Source: Luteithermobacter gelatinilyticus
GTDB lineage: Bacteria > Pseudomonadota > Alphaproteobacteria > Sphingomonadales > Emcibacteraceae
NCBI RefSeq assembly: GCF_005849285.1
Contig: NZ_CP040517.1
Span: 1,680,501 to 1,744,500 of the forward strand
DNA: 64,000 nucleotides
Direction: 5' to 3'
The notes below the pieces were generated by a model. The model was not told where the DNA came from. It made no database searches and saw only the letters and a list, made by a program, of their open reading frames with translations. Below are positions 18,480 through 28,646 of this stretch, piece after piece. The translations under genes were made by a program, and so were the position numbers. Within the stretch, counting starts at the first letter, position 1; each line of letters begins with the position of its first letter.

Positions 18480-18902
18480 TCAGCCGACGATTTCTTCGGG
18501 CTTAAAGAAAAAGTTGATCTCGATTTCAGCATTTTCGAGAGAGTCGGAACCATGCACGGAGTTTTCCCCGATATTGAGTGCGTATTCTTTGCGGATGGTC
18601 CCCGGGGCCGCTTCTTCCGGATTGGTGGCTCCCATGATTTCCCGGTTGCGGGCCACAGCGTCTTCTCCTTCCAGAACCTGAACTACAACAGGGCCAGAAG
18701 TCATGAACTCCACCAGTTCGCCGAAAAAGGGACGATCTTTATGCACAGCATAAAACCCCTCGGCCTGCTCCCGGGTCATGCGAATACGCTTGGAGGCGAC
18801 GACCCGCAAGCCGCCGTCTTCAAGCATCTTGGTGATGGCGCCTGTCAGGTTGCGCTTGGTGGCATCCGGTTTGATAATGGAAAAAGTACGCTGAATAGCC
18901 AT
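18480..18902 (-). CDS. ndk: Nucleoside diphosphate kinase
   Basis: Ndk transfers the gamma phosphate between nucleoside triphosphates and diphosphates through a phosphohistidine. The 140-residue protein has the family start [17 protein letters not shown] and [15 protein letters not shown], and the active-site histidine lies in the NSVHGSDS motif near residue 117. It is a single gene that converges on purN and shares its terminator region. The divergent ABC-F gene starts 136 bases beyond its ATG. Confidence 0.97.
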   Translation of the reverse strand: MAIQRTFSIIKPDATKRNLTGAITKMLEDGGLRVVASKRIRMTREQAEGFYAVHKDRPFFGELVEFMTSGPVVVQVLEGEDAVARNREIMGATNPEEAAPGTIRKEYALNIGENSVHGSDSLENAEIEINFFFKPEEIVG

Positions 18903-19038
18903 TCTTCAATCCTTATTCTTGATGAAAGTGATACGGTTTGCGGCGGGTTATAGTGCTTTCCGGTCAAATGTGCAACAGGAGAAATGGTTCCCGAAAATGA
19001 CACTTTGTTCTTTCCTCCTGGCATGGTAAACCCCTGCC

Positions 19039-20922
19039 ATGCTGACTATTACCGATCTGACATACCGCATTGCCGGCAAAACCCTTCTGGAAGGCGCCAG
19101 CCTGAGCCTGCCTGACGGCCATAAAGTGGGGCTGATTGGCCGCAACGGCGTCGGCAAATCCACGCTTTTTAAGCTGGTTCTGGGCGACGCGGAACCAGAT
19201 GAAGGCGAAATCCGACTGCGCCAGGGCATAAGTGTGGGTCAGGTGGCGCAGGAAGCCCCGGACGGGCCACAAAGCCTTCTGGAAACGGTTCTGGCGGCGC
19301 ATAAGGAACTGAATGCGCTGGAACAGGAACTCAAGGTTTGTTGCGATCCATTGCGGCTGGCGGAAATTCATGAACGATTAACCGTACTGGATGCCCACAG
19401 CGCCGAATCCCGGGCAGCGGAAATTCTGGCCGGGCTGGGCTTTGACAATGCGGCACAACAGCGCCCCTGTCATGATTTTTCCGGCGGTTGGCGCATGCGG
19501 GTAGCGCTCGCCTGTACCTTGTTCACACGCCCCGAACTGTTGCTGCTTGACGAACCAACCAACTATCTGGATCTGGAAGGAGTCATGTGGCTGGAAAATT
19601 TCATCCGCAGTTATCCCCATACTGTGATGATCATCAGCCATGACCGGGATCTTCTGAACCGGGCCGTGGCTGGCATAGTGCATCTGGAAGACCGGAAACT
19701 CACCTATTATGCCGGAACCTATGATGTTTTCGAAAAAACCCAGGCGGAACAACGGCAAATACGCGCCGCCCAAATCAAAAAACAGGAAGCCGCCCGCGCC
19801 CATATGCAGAAATTTGTGGATCGCTTTCGATATAAGGCGTCAAAGGCAAAGCAGGCCCAAAGCCGCTTGAAGATGCTGGAAAAAATGGAACCTTTGGCGA
19901 AGCTTGGCGCAGAACGAACCGTCACATTGCAGTTCCCCAATCCGGAACAGTTGCCGCCGCCGCTTATGATGCTCGAAAACGTGGCCGTGGGCTATGAACC
20001 GGACAAACCCGTCCTAAAGCGGCTTAATCTGCGTATTGACATGGATGACCGCATCGCCCTTCTGGGACAAAATGGCAACGGTAAATCCACCTTTGCCAAA
20101 CTGCTGTCACGGCGTCTTGACGCCACAAGCGGGCAAATCAAGGCACCGGCAAAACTGCGTATCGGCTATTTCGCTCAGCATCAGAAAGACGAACTGGACC
20201 CTTCCGGCACGCCCGTGGAACATATGGCGCGCCTTATGGCCGGTGAAACAGACACCAAAGTCCGCGCCCGTCTTGGCGCTTTCGGTTTCGGGGCCGATAA
20301 GGCCGATACGCTGGTTCGGGACCTGTCGGGCGGAGAAAAGGCCCGGCTGCTGTTTGCACTGATGAGCTTTGAGGCGCCGCATCTGATGATTCTGGATGAG
20401 CCCACCAACCATCTGGACATGCAAAGCCGTGAAGCCCTGATGCGGGCCATTAATGACTATGAAGGTGCAGTTATCTTGATCAGCCACGATCCCTACCTGG
20501 TGGAAGCCTGCGCCGATCGCTTGTGGCTGGTCAAAGATGGCACCATCACCCAGTTTGACGGGGACATGGCGGATTACCGAAAACTGATTCTACAGACCGA
20601 GACGCCCTCGGCACCGCCCAAAGGCGGTAACAATCGGAAGAATGAAAAACGAAATGCGGCGCAACAGCGCACCATCCTGGCGCCATTGCGCAAAGCGGTA
20701 GAAGAGGCAGAAAGACGGGTTGATGCCCTGACCCGGGAAATCGCCAAATATGACCGGGCACTCAGCAACCCCAAACTTTACGACCCCGATGACCCCAAGG
20801 CCAAAGAAGCCCTGACCAAATTCACCCGGGAGAAGGCCGAACTGGAAAAACAGCTTGACCAGGCCGAAATAGACTGGATGGAAAAACAGGACAAGCTGGA
20901 GCAGCAGGAAAGTGGATTTTAA
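19039..20922 (+). CDS. ABC-F family ATPase
   Basis: This 627-residue protein has two ATP-binding cassettes and no membrane domain, so it belongs to ABC-F, whose members act on the ribosome. The first cassette has GRNGVGKST near residue 34, signature FSGGWRMRVA and LLLDEPTNYLDLE. The second has GQNGNGKST near residue 347, LSGGEKARLL and LDEPTNHLDMQS. A linker rich in Lys and Arg (P-site tRNA interaction motif region) lies between them at about 235-285, and a C-terminal coiled coil covers about 540-625. It is closest in layout to Uup or YheS; which one is not certain. The gene ends three bases before the convergent holC. Confidence 0.93.
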   Translation: MLTITDLTYRIAGKTLLEGASLSLPDGHKVGLIGRNGVGKSTLFKLVLGDAEPDEGEIRLRQGISVGQVAQEAPDGPQSLLETVLAAHKELNALEQELKVCCDPLRLAEIHERLTVLDAHSAESRAAEILAGLGFDNAAQQRPCHDFSGGWRMRVALACTLFTRPELLLLDEPTNYLDLEGVMWLENFIRSYPHTVMIISHDRDLLNRAVAGIVHLEDRKLTYYAGTYDVFEKTQAEQRQIRAAQIKKQEAARAHMQKFVDRFRYKASKAKQAQSRLKMLEKMEPLAKLGAERTVTLQFPNPEQLPPPLMMLENVAVGYEPDKPVLKRLNLRIDMDDRIALLGQNGNGKSTFAKLLSRRLDATSGQIKAPAKLRIGYFAQHQKDELDPSGTPVEHMARLMAGETDTKVRARLGAFGFGADKADTLVRDLSGGEKARLLFALMSFEAPHLMILDEPTNHLDMQSREALMRAINDYEGAVILISHDPYLVEACADRLWLVKDGTITQFDGDMADYRKLILQTETPSAPPKGGNNRKNEKRNAAQQRTILAPLRKAVEEAERRVDALTREIAKYDRALSNPKLYDPDDPKAKEALTKFTREKAELEKQLDQAEIDWMEKQDKLEQQESGF

Positions 20923-20937
20923 AGCCTAGGCTTTTTT
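20921..20937. terminator. Short bidirectional stem-loop between ABC-F and holC
   Basis: AAAGC (20921-20925) pairs with GCTTT (20930-20934) around CTAG, then TTT. It contains both convergent stop codons. The five-base stem is weak, so its use as a terminator is uncertain. Confidence 0.3.
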
Positions 20938-21375
20938 GGTCCAGCCCCCGGTTTCGGTCTGTTGCCAATAAGTGAGCGTATGACCGGCTGCTTTATAAGC
21001 CTTCCACCTCTGGCGCGCAGCTACCACCATTTCCTCATCGGTTCCGTCGAACATTTCCAGCACCCGTTTATAGGCTGAAAAATCCGATACCGTCGTACCG
21101 TCCGTTAGCACCAATATATCCGCCCCGTTGGGGTTTTCTTCCTTGGTGGTCAGGTAAATCGGGTGTTCTTCGGCCCGTTTGCCCCCTTGCATACCATGTG
21201 GCAAAAAGCTGGCAGGATCATATGTCCAAAGCGCTGCGTTCAGGTCCTGCATGCGTTCGGTGGATCCTGTGAGGATCACCGCACGGTGTCCCGCCTGCAG
21301 AACCTTTTCCAGAAGTTTTGGCAAAGCCCGGGAAAGCGGCTGGCGCTGCAAATGATAAAAGCTGATTTCGGTCAT
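20926..21375 (-). CDS. holC: DNA polymerase III chi subunit
   Basis: HolC (chi) links the clamp loader to SSB during replication. The 149-residue size matches E. coli chi. The N-terminus EISFYHLQRQPLSRALPKLLEKV, the central RAVILTGSTERMQDLNAALWTYDPASFLPHG and the following HPIYLT are typical. The last part contains the RQRWKAYKAAGHTLTYWQQ segment. It lies 37 bases downstream of pepA on the same strand, an association common in Proteobacteria, and both are probably co-transcribed. Confidence 0.92.
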   Translation of the reverse strand: MTEISFYHLQRQPLSRALPKLLEKVLQAGHRAVILTGSTERMQDLNAALWTYDPASFLPHGMQGGKRAEEHPIYLTTKEENPNGADILVLTDGTTVSDFSAYKRVLEMFDGTDEEMVVAARQRWKAYKAAGHTLTYWQQTETGGWTKKA

Positions 21376-21412
21376 GTGATATACCTTAAACGCCAGCGCG
21401 CTTCCCTTTGCC

Positions 21413-22903
21413 TTAATCCTCGTAATTATCCCGAATCAGCCGGTCAAGGAGACGCACCCCATATCCGGTGGCGCCTTTTTCCGCCAGGTCCGAAGCCTTC
21501 TGTTTCCAGGCCGTTCCGGCAATGTCAATATGTACCCACGGCACATCATTGACAAAACGTTGCAGGAACTGGGCCGCAGTAATACTACCGGCATTACGCC
21601 CGCCAATATTTTTCATATCCGCCACATCGGAATTGATCAGCTCATCATACGCTTCTCCCAATGGCAACCGCCAGACTTTTTCCTCCACGGCTTCCCCGGC
21701 CGCGACAAGTTGCGCCGCCAGTTCGTCGTTGTTGGAAAAAATACCGGCATATTCCTGCCCCAGGGAAATCAGTATGGCCCCAGTCAGCGTGGCCAGATCA
21801 ATCATCAGTTTGGGCTTGTATTTGTCCTGGGTATACCAGAGCGCATCAGCCAGCACGAGACGGCCTTCTGCATCGGTGTTAATCACTTCAATAGTCTGCC
21901 CGGACATGCTGGTAACCACATCGCCGGGCCGCTGCGCCGTGCCAGAAGGCATGTTTTCCACTAGTCCCACAACGCCAACGGCATTGACTTTCGCCTTGCG
22001 TCCTGCCAGCGCCTTCATCAAACCGACCACGGCGGCGGACCCGCCCATATCGAATTTCATGTCCTCCATGCCGGCTCCCGGTTTCAGGCTGATGCCACCG
22101 GTATCGAACGTGACGCCCTTACCCACAAACGCCAGCGGCGCCTCATCATCGGAAGAACCGTTCCAGCGCATAATGACCAGATGCGATTCACTGGCGCTGC
22201 CCTGCCCCACACCCAGCAGCGCGCCCATGCCCAGTTCCTCCATCTCGTCTTCGCCCAGAACTTCCACGTCCACGCCCAGAGCGGACAGCTGCTTGATCTG
22301 TTCCGCATAACTTTCGGGATAGATGACATTACCGGGTTCGGAAACCAGATCACGGGCAAAAATCACCCCTTCCGCCACAGCATCCAGAGAGTCATAAAGT
22401 GTCGCCGCCGCATCGGTTTCATTCAGCATCACATCCAGGGCAATAACGGATGGCTTTTTCTCTTCCCTTTCCTTGGTGCGATATTTATCAAACCGGTACC
22501 GGCGCAGCTTCGCCCCATAAGCCAGATGCGCGGCAAACTCTTCTGGGGTGAATTTGGCTTTTTTCGACGTTTCCACCGCTACCGACAGACGTTCATCCCC
22601 GCTCATCATCAGGGAGGCCATGATCTTGCCGCCAATTTTTTCGGCTTTCAGCTCATCAAGCTCATCTTCCTTGCCAAGACCCACAAGGCACAAACGGTTG
22701 ACCTTCAGGCCGCTTGGCGCAGACAGGCACAGGGTCTGTCCAAATTTTCCTTCATACCGGTCATGTTCCATGGCCCGGCTGATCTGACCGTCTGTTTTTT
22801 TATCTACCTGTTTAGCAAACTCGGAAAGTTGCTTTTCCTCATATCCAAAAACGACTAGGCTCCCCTCTTTGGGAAACGTGCTCTCGATAAAGTTAATTTT
22901 CAT
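21413..22903 (-). CDS. pepA: Leucyl aminopeptidase (M17)
   Basis: PepA is a hexameric dizinc aminopeptidase; in some bacteria it also binds DNA as an architectural factor. The 496-residue product starts at ATG 22903 (MKINFIEST), which has a GGCAG site; a longer in-frame start at 22939 is less likely. Metal-binding regions are GKGVTFDTGGISLKPGAGM with the downstream KFDMGGSAAVVG, and the signature NTDAEGRLVLADAL. The N-terminal domain is typical M17. It is co-directional with holC and divergent from lptD. Confidence 0.96.
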   Translation of the reverse strand: MKINFIESTFPKEGSLVVFGYEEKQLSEFAKQVDKKTDGQISRAMEHDRYEGKFGQTLCLSAPSGLKVNRLCLVGLGKEDELDELKAEKIGGKIMASLMMSGDERLSVAVETSKKAKFTPEEFAAHLAYGAKLRRYRFDKYRTKEREEKKPSVIALDVMLNETDAAATLYDSLDAVAEGVIFARDLVSEPGNVIYPESYAEQIKQLSALGVDVEVLGEDEMEELGMGALLGVGQGSASESHLVIMRWNGSSDDEAPLAFVGKGVTFDTGGISLKPGAGMEDMKFDMGGSAAVVGLMKALAGRKAKVNAVGVVGLVENMPSGTAQRPGDVVTSMSGQTIEVINTDAEGRLVLADALWYTQDKYKPKLMIDLATLTGAILISLGQEYAGIFSNNDELAAQLVAAGEAVEEKVWRLPLGEAYDELINSDVADMKNIGGRNAGSITAAQFLQRFVNDVPWVHIDIAGTAWKQKASDLAEKGATGYGVRLLDRLIRDNYED

Positions 22904-23091
22904 AACTGCCTCAATTCTGTCTATATTGTGCCTGCTCATTAACAGGAATAATTCCCCGACCGGCGATGTTCAAGCAGAAAGTCGGGGCGACATGTCTTTC
23001 CTGACCGAAGCTCCGCAATCCGGTCAAGAATACAGATCAAAAGGGAAATAAAGGTAGGCAAGAAAAGCAAAAATCTGTAAAACATGCCCCC

Positions 23092-25290
23092 ATGAAAAAA
23101 TCGCTGTTCCTGATCACATTGTTATCTTCGGTTTCCGCGGTCGCGGCACAGGGTACCCGCGCGCAAGAAGCATATGGGCCGGCAGCAGACCAGGCGACAA
23201 CCGAAAGACAGAAAATTGACTTTGCCGCAGACCGGGTCGCCTATGACAGCAAGACCGGCGTCTATACGGCGAGCGGGGATGTTTCATTGTATCAGGGAGG
23301 GCGGGTTCTGCATGCCGATGAAATCCGCTATGATGAAAAAACCGGGATGGTGACGGCCCGGGGAGCCATCACCATACGCGATAAGGACGGCAATGTGCTC
23401 TACACGGACGAGGCCGTTCTGGAGGAAGGATTTCGCAACGGTTTTATCCGCAATGTGCGTATCCTTTTTTCCGATGATGCCCGCATGATCGCCAAAGAAG
23501 GGGAACGGCGTGGCCCCAAAACCACAGTACGCAATGCCACCTACTCCCCCTGCCGCATCTGTCTAGAACAGGGTCCACAGAAACCCGTCTGGCAGATCAG
23601 GGCCAAGGAAATCACCCATGACGAGGAAGACAATATCATCCGCTACCGGGATGTTGTTCTGGAAATTGCCGGTATTCCGGTTTTGTATACCCCCTATTTT
23701 TCCCATCCGGATCCTTCGGTAAAATATAAGTCCGGCTTTCTTTCACCCGATCTGGGCCGCACCAGCGAATTGGGCGTTTTTGCCCATATTCCCTATTATT
23801 TTGCCATAGATTCCTGGCGGGATTTTACGCTGGAACCGATCATCACCAGCAACGAAGGCGTCGTCTTTGGTGGCACATTCCGCCAGCACACGGGTAACGG
23901 GCAGTTCAAGGTGAACGGCTCCTTTGCCAATGTGAATGAACGGGATGAAAACCTTGTCAAAACGGGGGATCATGAGATTCGCGGCCATTTTCTGTCCGAC
24001 GGCGCTTTCAGCCTTGATCATTTCAACCCCTTCGGCTCAGGGGACTGGCAATGGGACTACAAACTGCACTATGTCAGTGATGACACTTATCTGCGGCGCT
24101 ATTATGCGGATAAATCAGACTTTTTAGAAAGCCATGCCCGCCTGGAACGGTTTTCCGGCAATAATTACGCTGCTCTCGCGTTGTATGGATTTCAAGGCCT
24201 GGATGCGGTGGATGAGTTCGAGAAAACCCCGTTGGCGCTGCCCGCCATTGATATCAACATGGTCAGTGATCCCCAGTTTCTGGGCAGCACCTTTTCCGCT
24301 AACGCCAATGCCGTTTCCATCTACCGGTTGGAAGGCATGAAGTCTCACCGCGCCAGCCTGGAAGGCAAATGGCAAATGCCGCTGCGCTCCGCCCTGGGGG
24401 ATTCTTACACCTTTACCGCCAGTGTCAGAGGCGATGTTTATTACAATCAGGATCAGGACCAGCCTGATCTGCCCCAATATGCCGGCGAAGACGGCACCTA
24501 TACCCGCCTTTTGCCCTATTTTGCTGTCGACTGGCGTCTGCCCTTCATCAAAAACGGGGAGACAACCCAGCAGATCATCGAACCACTGGTTTCAGTAGTG
24601 GTCGCGCCGGAAAACAAGAATATTCCGGAAATCCCCAATGAAGACAGCCGCAATTTCGAATTTGATGAAAACAACCTGTTCAGTCATAACAGGCATAACG
24701 GCTATGACCGCTGGGAAGGCGGCACGCGCGTCAATTTCGGGGTGCGCTACAGCCTGTATTCCAGCCAGTTCAACCTTCAGGCCACATTGGGACAGAGTTA
24801 CCGCATCAATGACGAGGAGGATTTCCCGGTCGGTTCCGGTTTTGACGGCAATCTGTCCGATTTTGTCGGACGCCTGGATGTGTCGTGGGGAGACTATATC
24901 GACTATGTACATCGCTTCCGGCTGGACAAAAACACCTTTGCCCTGAGGCGCAACGAGCTTATCCTGTCCGGCGGTCTGAAATGGTTCCGGGCCTCTGTCC
25001 GCTATCTTGACCTGGATAGGGACACCACTGATCTGAGCGGTACTGAACTGCTCAATCGCCGGGAATTGGGCTTTGGCGGCGAATTTTACCTGGATCGGCA
25101 ATGGACACTGCATGGCAGCCTGGTGCAGGATCTGTTGAATGACGATACGATCTCCTATGATGCCGGTCTGTTGTATAAAAATGAATGTCTTGAGTTCGGG
25201 TTACGGTATGAACGGCGGTTTACCTCTGACAGAGATATCACGCCGTCCAATACCATTCATTTCCGTCTCATCTTAAAGAATCTGGGATAG
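23092..25290 (+). CDS. lptD: LPS assembly protein LptD
   Basis: LptD is the outer-membrane beta-barrel that inserts lipopolysaccharide into the outer leaflet with LptE. A signal peptide is visible (KKSLFLITLLSSVSAVAAQ, cleavage near residue 20). The OstA/LptA-like jellyroll domain spans about residues 40-160 (DRVAYDSKTGVYTASGDVSLYQGGR). The barrel then runs to the C-terminus, ending HFRLILKNLG. Two cysteines lie in YSPCRICLEQ, and another in NECLEFGLRY near the end, as in family members that form disulfides. At 732 residues it is normal for alphaproteobacteria. lptD-surA-pdxA-ksgA is the classic operon. Confidence 0.95.
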   Translation: MKKSLFLITLLSSVSAVAAQGTRAQEAYGPAADQATTERQKIDFAADRVAYDSKTGVYTASGDVSLYQGGRVLHADEIRYDEKTGMVTARGAITIRDKDGNVLYTDEAVLEEGFRNGFIRNVRILFSDDARMIAKEGERRGPKTTVRNATYSPCRICLEQGPQKPVWQIRAKEITHDEEDNIIRYRDVVLEIAGIPVLYTPYFSHPDPSVKYKSGFLSPDLGRTSELGVFAHIPYYFAIDSWRDFTLEPIITSNEGVVFGGTFRQHTGNGQFKVNGSFANVNERDENLVKTGDHEIRGHFLSDGAFSLDHFNPFGSGDWQWDYKLHYVSDDTYLRRYYADKSDFLESHARLERFSGNNYAALALYGFQGLDAVDEFEKTPLALPAIDINMVSDPQFLGSTFSANANAVSIYRLEGMKSHRASLEGKWQMPLRSALGDSYTFTASVRGDVYYNQDQDQPDLPQYAGEDGTYTRLLPYFAVDWRLPFIKNGETTQQIIEPLVSVVVAPENKNIPEIPNEDSRNFEFDENNLFSHNRHNGYDRWEGGTRVNFGVRYSLYSSQFNLQATLGQSYRINDEEDFPVGSGFDGNLSDFVGRLDVSWGDYIDYVHRFRLDKNTFALRRNELILSGGLKWFRASVRYLDLDRDTTDLSGTELLNRRELGFGGEFYLDRQWTLHGSLVQDLLNDDTISYDAGLLYKNECLEFGLRYERRFTSDRDITPSNTIHFRLILKNLG

Positions 25291-25327
25291 AGCCGTTTTT
25301 TGATTTTATTCCGGCAAGATAACGTAT

Positions 25328-26671
25328 ATGAAAAAGAACACACAAAATATGGCAAGCGGGATAATCATGTTTGGACGAGTTAAGATTTTTGTGAAAATTG
25401 TATTATGTGCCGTGTTAGGATCCCACCTGTTTCTTGCCCAAGCAGCACAGGCGCAACAGGCACAGGCCCAGCAGCTCGATGACGTCCAGCAGATCGTGGC
25501 CATTGTAAATGATCAGGTGATCTCCCTTTATGACCTGAAACAACGGGTTCTGCTGTTTATTATTTCATCAGGCATGCGGGAATTGAGCGCGCAGGAACAG
25601 CAATATCTTCAACAGCAGGCACTGCAAAGCCTCATCGACGACAAGCTGAAAATTGCCGAAGCCGCCAAATATAAGGCCGTGATTTCCAAAGAGGAACAGG
25701 AAGAGGCCTTTGCCAGCTATGCCAAACAGTTCAACCTTTCGCCGGAAGAATTTGAAAAACAGCTCAATCAGGCCGGTATCGACAAAAAGTCCATGCTGCA
25801 ACAAATCGAAGCCAGCCTTGCCTGGGAACAGGTGGTTGGTGGTCTTCTGATGCCGCAGGTCAGCGTGACAGACGAAGAAATCTATAACGTCATTGAACGT
25901 TTTGAAAGCAACAAAGGACAGGATGAATATCTGGCTCGGGAAATATTTCTCCTAGTCACAGACAACGATCGTCGGGAAGAAACCCGCCAGGCCGCCCTGC
26001 AAATCATTGAGCAACTGGAAAAAGGCGCCGCCTTCCAGGTGATGGCGCGTCAGTTTTCCCAGTCCACCACCTCTGCCGTGGGCGGCGATATGGGCTGGGT
26101 TATGAAAACGGAACTGCCAAAAGAAATTGCTTCGGCCCTTTCGGGAATGAAAAAGGGCGAAATTTCGGATCCGATCGAAACCGAAGACGGTTTCTATATC
26201 CTGCAATTGGTGAACAAACGCCAAATTCTAACCCCGAGCCCCGAAGACACCACCGTAACCCTCAAACATATGTTCTTCCAGATTTCTGATCAGGCCGAGG
26301 CAGAAGAAGTAAAGGCACTGGAAAAAGCCGTGCAAGAAGCTTCCGGAAAAATTGACGGCTGTGAAAATGTCGAGGCCCTGGCCGAAGATCTTGACGCCAA
26401 AGACAGCGGCACGCTGGGCACCCTGAAAATCGGCGATATGCCCGAACGTCTGCACACTCCGCTGCTGGAAACAGCCGTGGGCAAGGCCACTGCGCCCCTT
26501 AAAGAGAGCGGCGGATACCGGATCTTTATTGTATGTGACAAAAAAGCTCCCGAAGTTCAGGTGCCAGATTATGAAACCGTACAAAACACCCTGACCAATC
26601 AGCGCGTGGGCCTGATTGCCCGCCGCCATTTGCGGGACCTGCGACGCGATGCCATTATCGACTACCGCTAA
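25328..26671 (+). CDS. surA: Periplasmic chaperone and peptidyl-prolyl isomerase SurA
   Basis: SurA carries outer-membrane proteins, including LptD, across the periplasm. An N-terminal signal region (KIFVKIVLCAVLGSHLFLAQAAQAQQ) precedes the chaperone domain. The first parvulin domain is at about 200-300 (GAAFQVMARQFSQST, GGDMGWV, GFYILQLVNKR), and a second, less conserved one follows from about residue 315. The protein is 447 residues. Start choice is uncertain: ATG 25328 gives a long n-region, while internal ATGs at 25355 and 25370 could also serve. The 3' end overlaps pdxA by 23 bases. Confidence 0.93.
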   Translation: MKKNTQNMASGIIMFGRVKIFVKIVLCAVLGSHLFLAQAAQAQQAQAQQLDDVQQIVAIVNDQVISLYDLKQRVLLFIISSGMRELSAQEQQYLQQQALQSLIDDKLKIAEAAKYKAVISKEEQEEAFASYAKQFNLSPEEFEKQLNQAGIDKKSMLQQIEASLAWEQVVGGLLMPQVSVTDEEIYNVIERFESNKGQDEYLAREIFLLVTDNDRREETRQAALQIIEQLEKGAAFQVMARQFSQSTTSAVGGDMGWVMKTELPKEIASALSGMKKGEISDPIETEDGFYILQLVNKRQILTPSPEDTTVTLKHMFFQISDQAEAEEVKALEKAVQEASGKIDGCENVEALAEDLDAKDSGTLGTLKIGDMPERLHTPLLETAVGKATAPLKESGGYRIFIVCDKKAPEVQVPDYETVQNTLTNQRVGLIARRHLRDLRRDAIIDYR

Positions 26672-27713
26672 CCCAAACTCTGTCAAACCAGACGGCGGCC
26701 CCTTACCGCTGGCCGTCACCATGGGCGAACCGGCGGGTATTGGGCCGGAAATCATTCTCAAGGCCTGGGACCGGCGCCAAGAGGAAAACCTCGCCCCCTT
26801 CGTAGTCCTTGGTGCCAAGGACGTGTTACACCAATATGCCCCTGACCTCCCGCTGGTCTCAGTCACCAGCCCCCGCGACTGTCCTGCCATTTTTGACAAG
26901 GCCTTGCCGGTTCTGGACCTGCCCTGCCCGTCAAGAATCACGCCAGGTCAGCCCGATAAAACCAGTGCCCCTCAGGTCATCGACGCCATTGACCGGGCCG
27001 TGGAACTGGTTTTTGCAGGAGAAGCCCGCGCCGTGGTCACCGCCCCCATACAAAAATCAGTTCTTTATGAAGCGGGATTTGACTGTCCCGGGCATACGGA
27101 ATATCTCGCCCGCCTGTGCAACGCGCATACCGGCAAGCCCCACCAAGCCGTCATGATGCTCGCCAGTACACTGACGGCGACTGATACCCTGCGTGTGGTG
27201 CCGCTGACTATCCATGTGCCCCTGAAAGATGTACCAGCCCTGATCACCGCAGAGCTGCTCAGTCAGACGCTTGAAATACTGCATATGGCCTTGCACCAGG
27301 ATTTTGCCCTTTCCTCTCCACGCATTGCGGTCGCCGGCCTCAACCCCCATGCAGGGGAGGATGGCGGCCTGGGACAAGAAGAACAAGATATCATCCTCCC
27401 CACATTGAACCGGTTGCGCCGCAAGGGGCGTATACTCCAGGGCCCCTTGTCTGCCGATATCCTGTTTCATGCGAACGCCCGGAAAAATTATGACGCCGTA
27501 TTATGCATGTATCATGACCAAGCTCTGATTCCCCTGAAAACCCTGGATTTTGAAGGCGGGGTGAATATCACCTTGGGACTGCCGATCATTCGCACCAGTC
27601 CTGACCACGGCACGGCACTGAATATTGCCGGACAGAATCAGGCCAATCCGCAAAGTTTCATCAACGCCCTGAAGATGGCGGAACTGATGGCCGCCAACAG
27701 GACCATGCGATGA
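26649..27713 (+). CDS. pdxA: 4-hydroxythreonine-4-phosphate dehydrogenase
   Basis: PdxA oxidises 4-phosphohydroxy-threonine in pyridoxal phosphate synthesis. The family start is [19 protein letters not shown]. The metal-binding histidines are in CPGHTEYLA, in the [11 protein letters not shown] region and in [11 protein letters not shown]. The ATG at 26649 ([10 protein letters not shown]), inside the end of surA, is preferred over an in-frame start further upstream at 26616. The product has 354 residues. It overlaps ksgA by four bases (ATGA), so the two are translationally coupled. Confidence 0.95.
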   Translation: MPLSTTANPNSVKPDGGPLPLAVTMGEPAGIGPEIILKAWDRRQEENLAPFVVLGAKDVLHQYAPDLPLVSVTSPRDCPAIFDKALPVLDLPCPSRITPGQPDKTSAPQVIDAIDRAVELVFAGEARAVVTAPIQKSVLYEAGFDCPGHTEYLARLCNAHTGKPHQAVMMLASTLTATDTLRVVPLTIHVPLKDVPALITAELLSQTLEILHMALHQDFALSSPRIAVAGLNPHAGEDGGLGQEEQDIILPTLNRLRRKGRILQGPLSADILFHANARKNYDAVLCMYHDQALIPLKTLDFEGGVNITLGLPIIRTSPDHGTALNIAGQNQANPQSFINALKMAELMAANRTMR

Positions 27714-28570
27714 CGGCCCTGTATTCAGACGACGGCCTGCCCCCTATCCGTGACGTGATCCGGGACTTCGGGCTTGCAGCCAAAAAGTCCCTGGGCCAGA
27801 ATTTTCTTACTGACCTTAACCTGACCGGTAAAATTGCCCGGGCGGCAGGGGATCTGTCCAACAGTATTATTTATGAAGTGGGGCCCGGTCCCGGGGCGCT
27901 GACCCGCGCCCTACTCATGAACGGCGCCCACAAGGTGGTGGCCGTGGAAATGGACGAACGCTGCATTGCGGCCCAGCAACAGATCGCCGCCGCCTATCCC
28001 GGCCGTCTGGATATCATAGAAGGTGATGCCCTGAAGATGGATGAGCCCGCCCTGATCGGAGAGACGGGAGACAAAACCGTCCGCATTGTGGCCAACCTGC
28101 CCTATAATGTGGGCACTGCATTGCTGGTCAAATGGCTGACCCTTGAAAAATGGCCCCCCTGGTATGCGTCCCTGACCCTGATGTTCCAGAAGGAGGTGGG
28201 AGACCGCATTGTGGCCGCCCCTCGCAGCAAAGCGTATGGCCGCCTCAGCGTTCTGGCCCAGTACCGGGCCCATGCCCGGCGTTTGTTTGATGTGCCCGCC
28301 CGGGCCTTTGTGCCGCCGCCGAAAGTCACCAGTTGCATCGTCGGCATCACGCCCGTCGCAGAACGCGCCAGCACCCCGTCACAGAAGGTGCTTGAAAAAG
28401 TGGTTTCCGCCGCCTTCAGCCAACGCCGCAAAATGCTGCGTGCCAGCCTGAAAGGACTTGGCGTTGATCCTCTGCCCCGGCTTCAGGCCGCCGGGATTGC
28501 GGAAACGGCCCGTGCCGAAGAACTTACCATCGACGACTTCTGCCGTCTGGCCCGGGTATATGAGATGTAA
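27710..28570 (+). CDS. rsmA: 16S rRNA adenine dimethyltransferase
   Basis: RsmA (KsgA) dimethylates two adenines near the 3' end of 16S rRNA during 30S maturation. The 286-residue protein starts with [20 protein letters not shown]. The SAM-binding motif is [13 protein letters not shown], and the catalytic NLPYNV motif lies near residue 130. FVPPPKVTS and [14 protein letters not shown] mark the C-terminal domain. It is the last gene of lptD-surA-pdxA-rsmA and ends 10 bases before a palindromic repeat. Confidence 0.96.
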   Translation: MTALYSDDGLPPIRDVIRDFGLAAKKSLGQNFLTDLNLTGKIARAAGDLSNSIIYEVGPGPGALTRALLMNGAHKVVAVEMDERCIAAQQQIAAAYPGRLDIIEGDALKMDEPALIGETGDKTVRIVANLPYNVGTALLVKWLTLEKWPPWYASLTLMFQKEVGDRIVAAPRSKAYGRLSVLAQYRAHARRLFDVPARAFVPPPKVTSCIVGITPVAERASTPSQKVLEKVVSAAFSQRRKMLRASLKGLGVDPLPRLQAAGIAETARAEELTIDDFCRLARVYEM

Positions 28571-28580
28571 AATCCATCTC

Positions 28581-28618
28581 TAGAGTGAATTAAGTCAATC
28601 TATTCACAATTCACTCTA
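28581..28618. repeat. Palindromic repeat, copy 1
   Basis: TAGAGTGAATT (28581-28591) and AATTCACTCTA (28608-28618) form a perfect 11-base inverted repeat around 16 bases. A near-identical copy lies at 31018-31078, and a shortened one at 63169-63197. It sits between the convergent ksgA and gmk genes. It may act as a transcript-end hairpin or be a small mobile palindrome; no T-run follows. Confidence 0.7.
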
Positions 28619-28646
28619 GCCGGCGTGAGATGAGTTATATAGAGGC

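Noticed and set aside
28600-28609. DnaA box-like TATTCACA inside the palindromic repeats
   Set aside because: It differs from the TTATNCACA consensus and appears as single isolated sites with no cluster or origin context.
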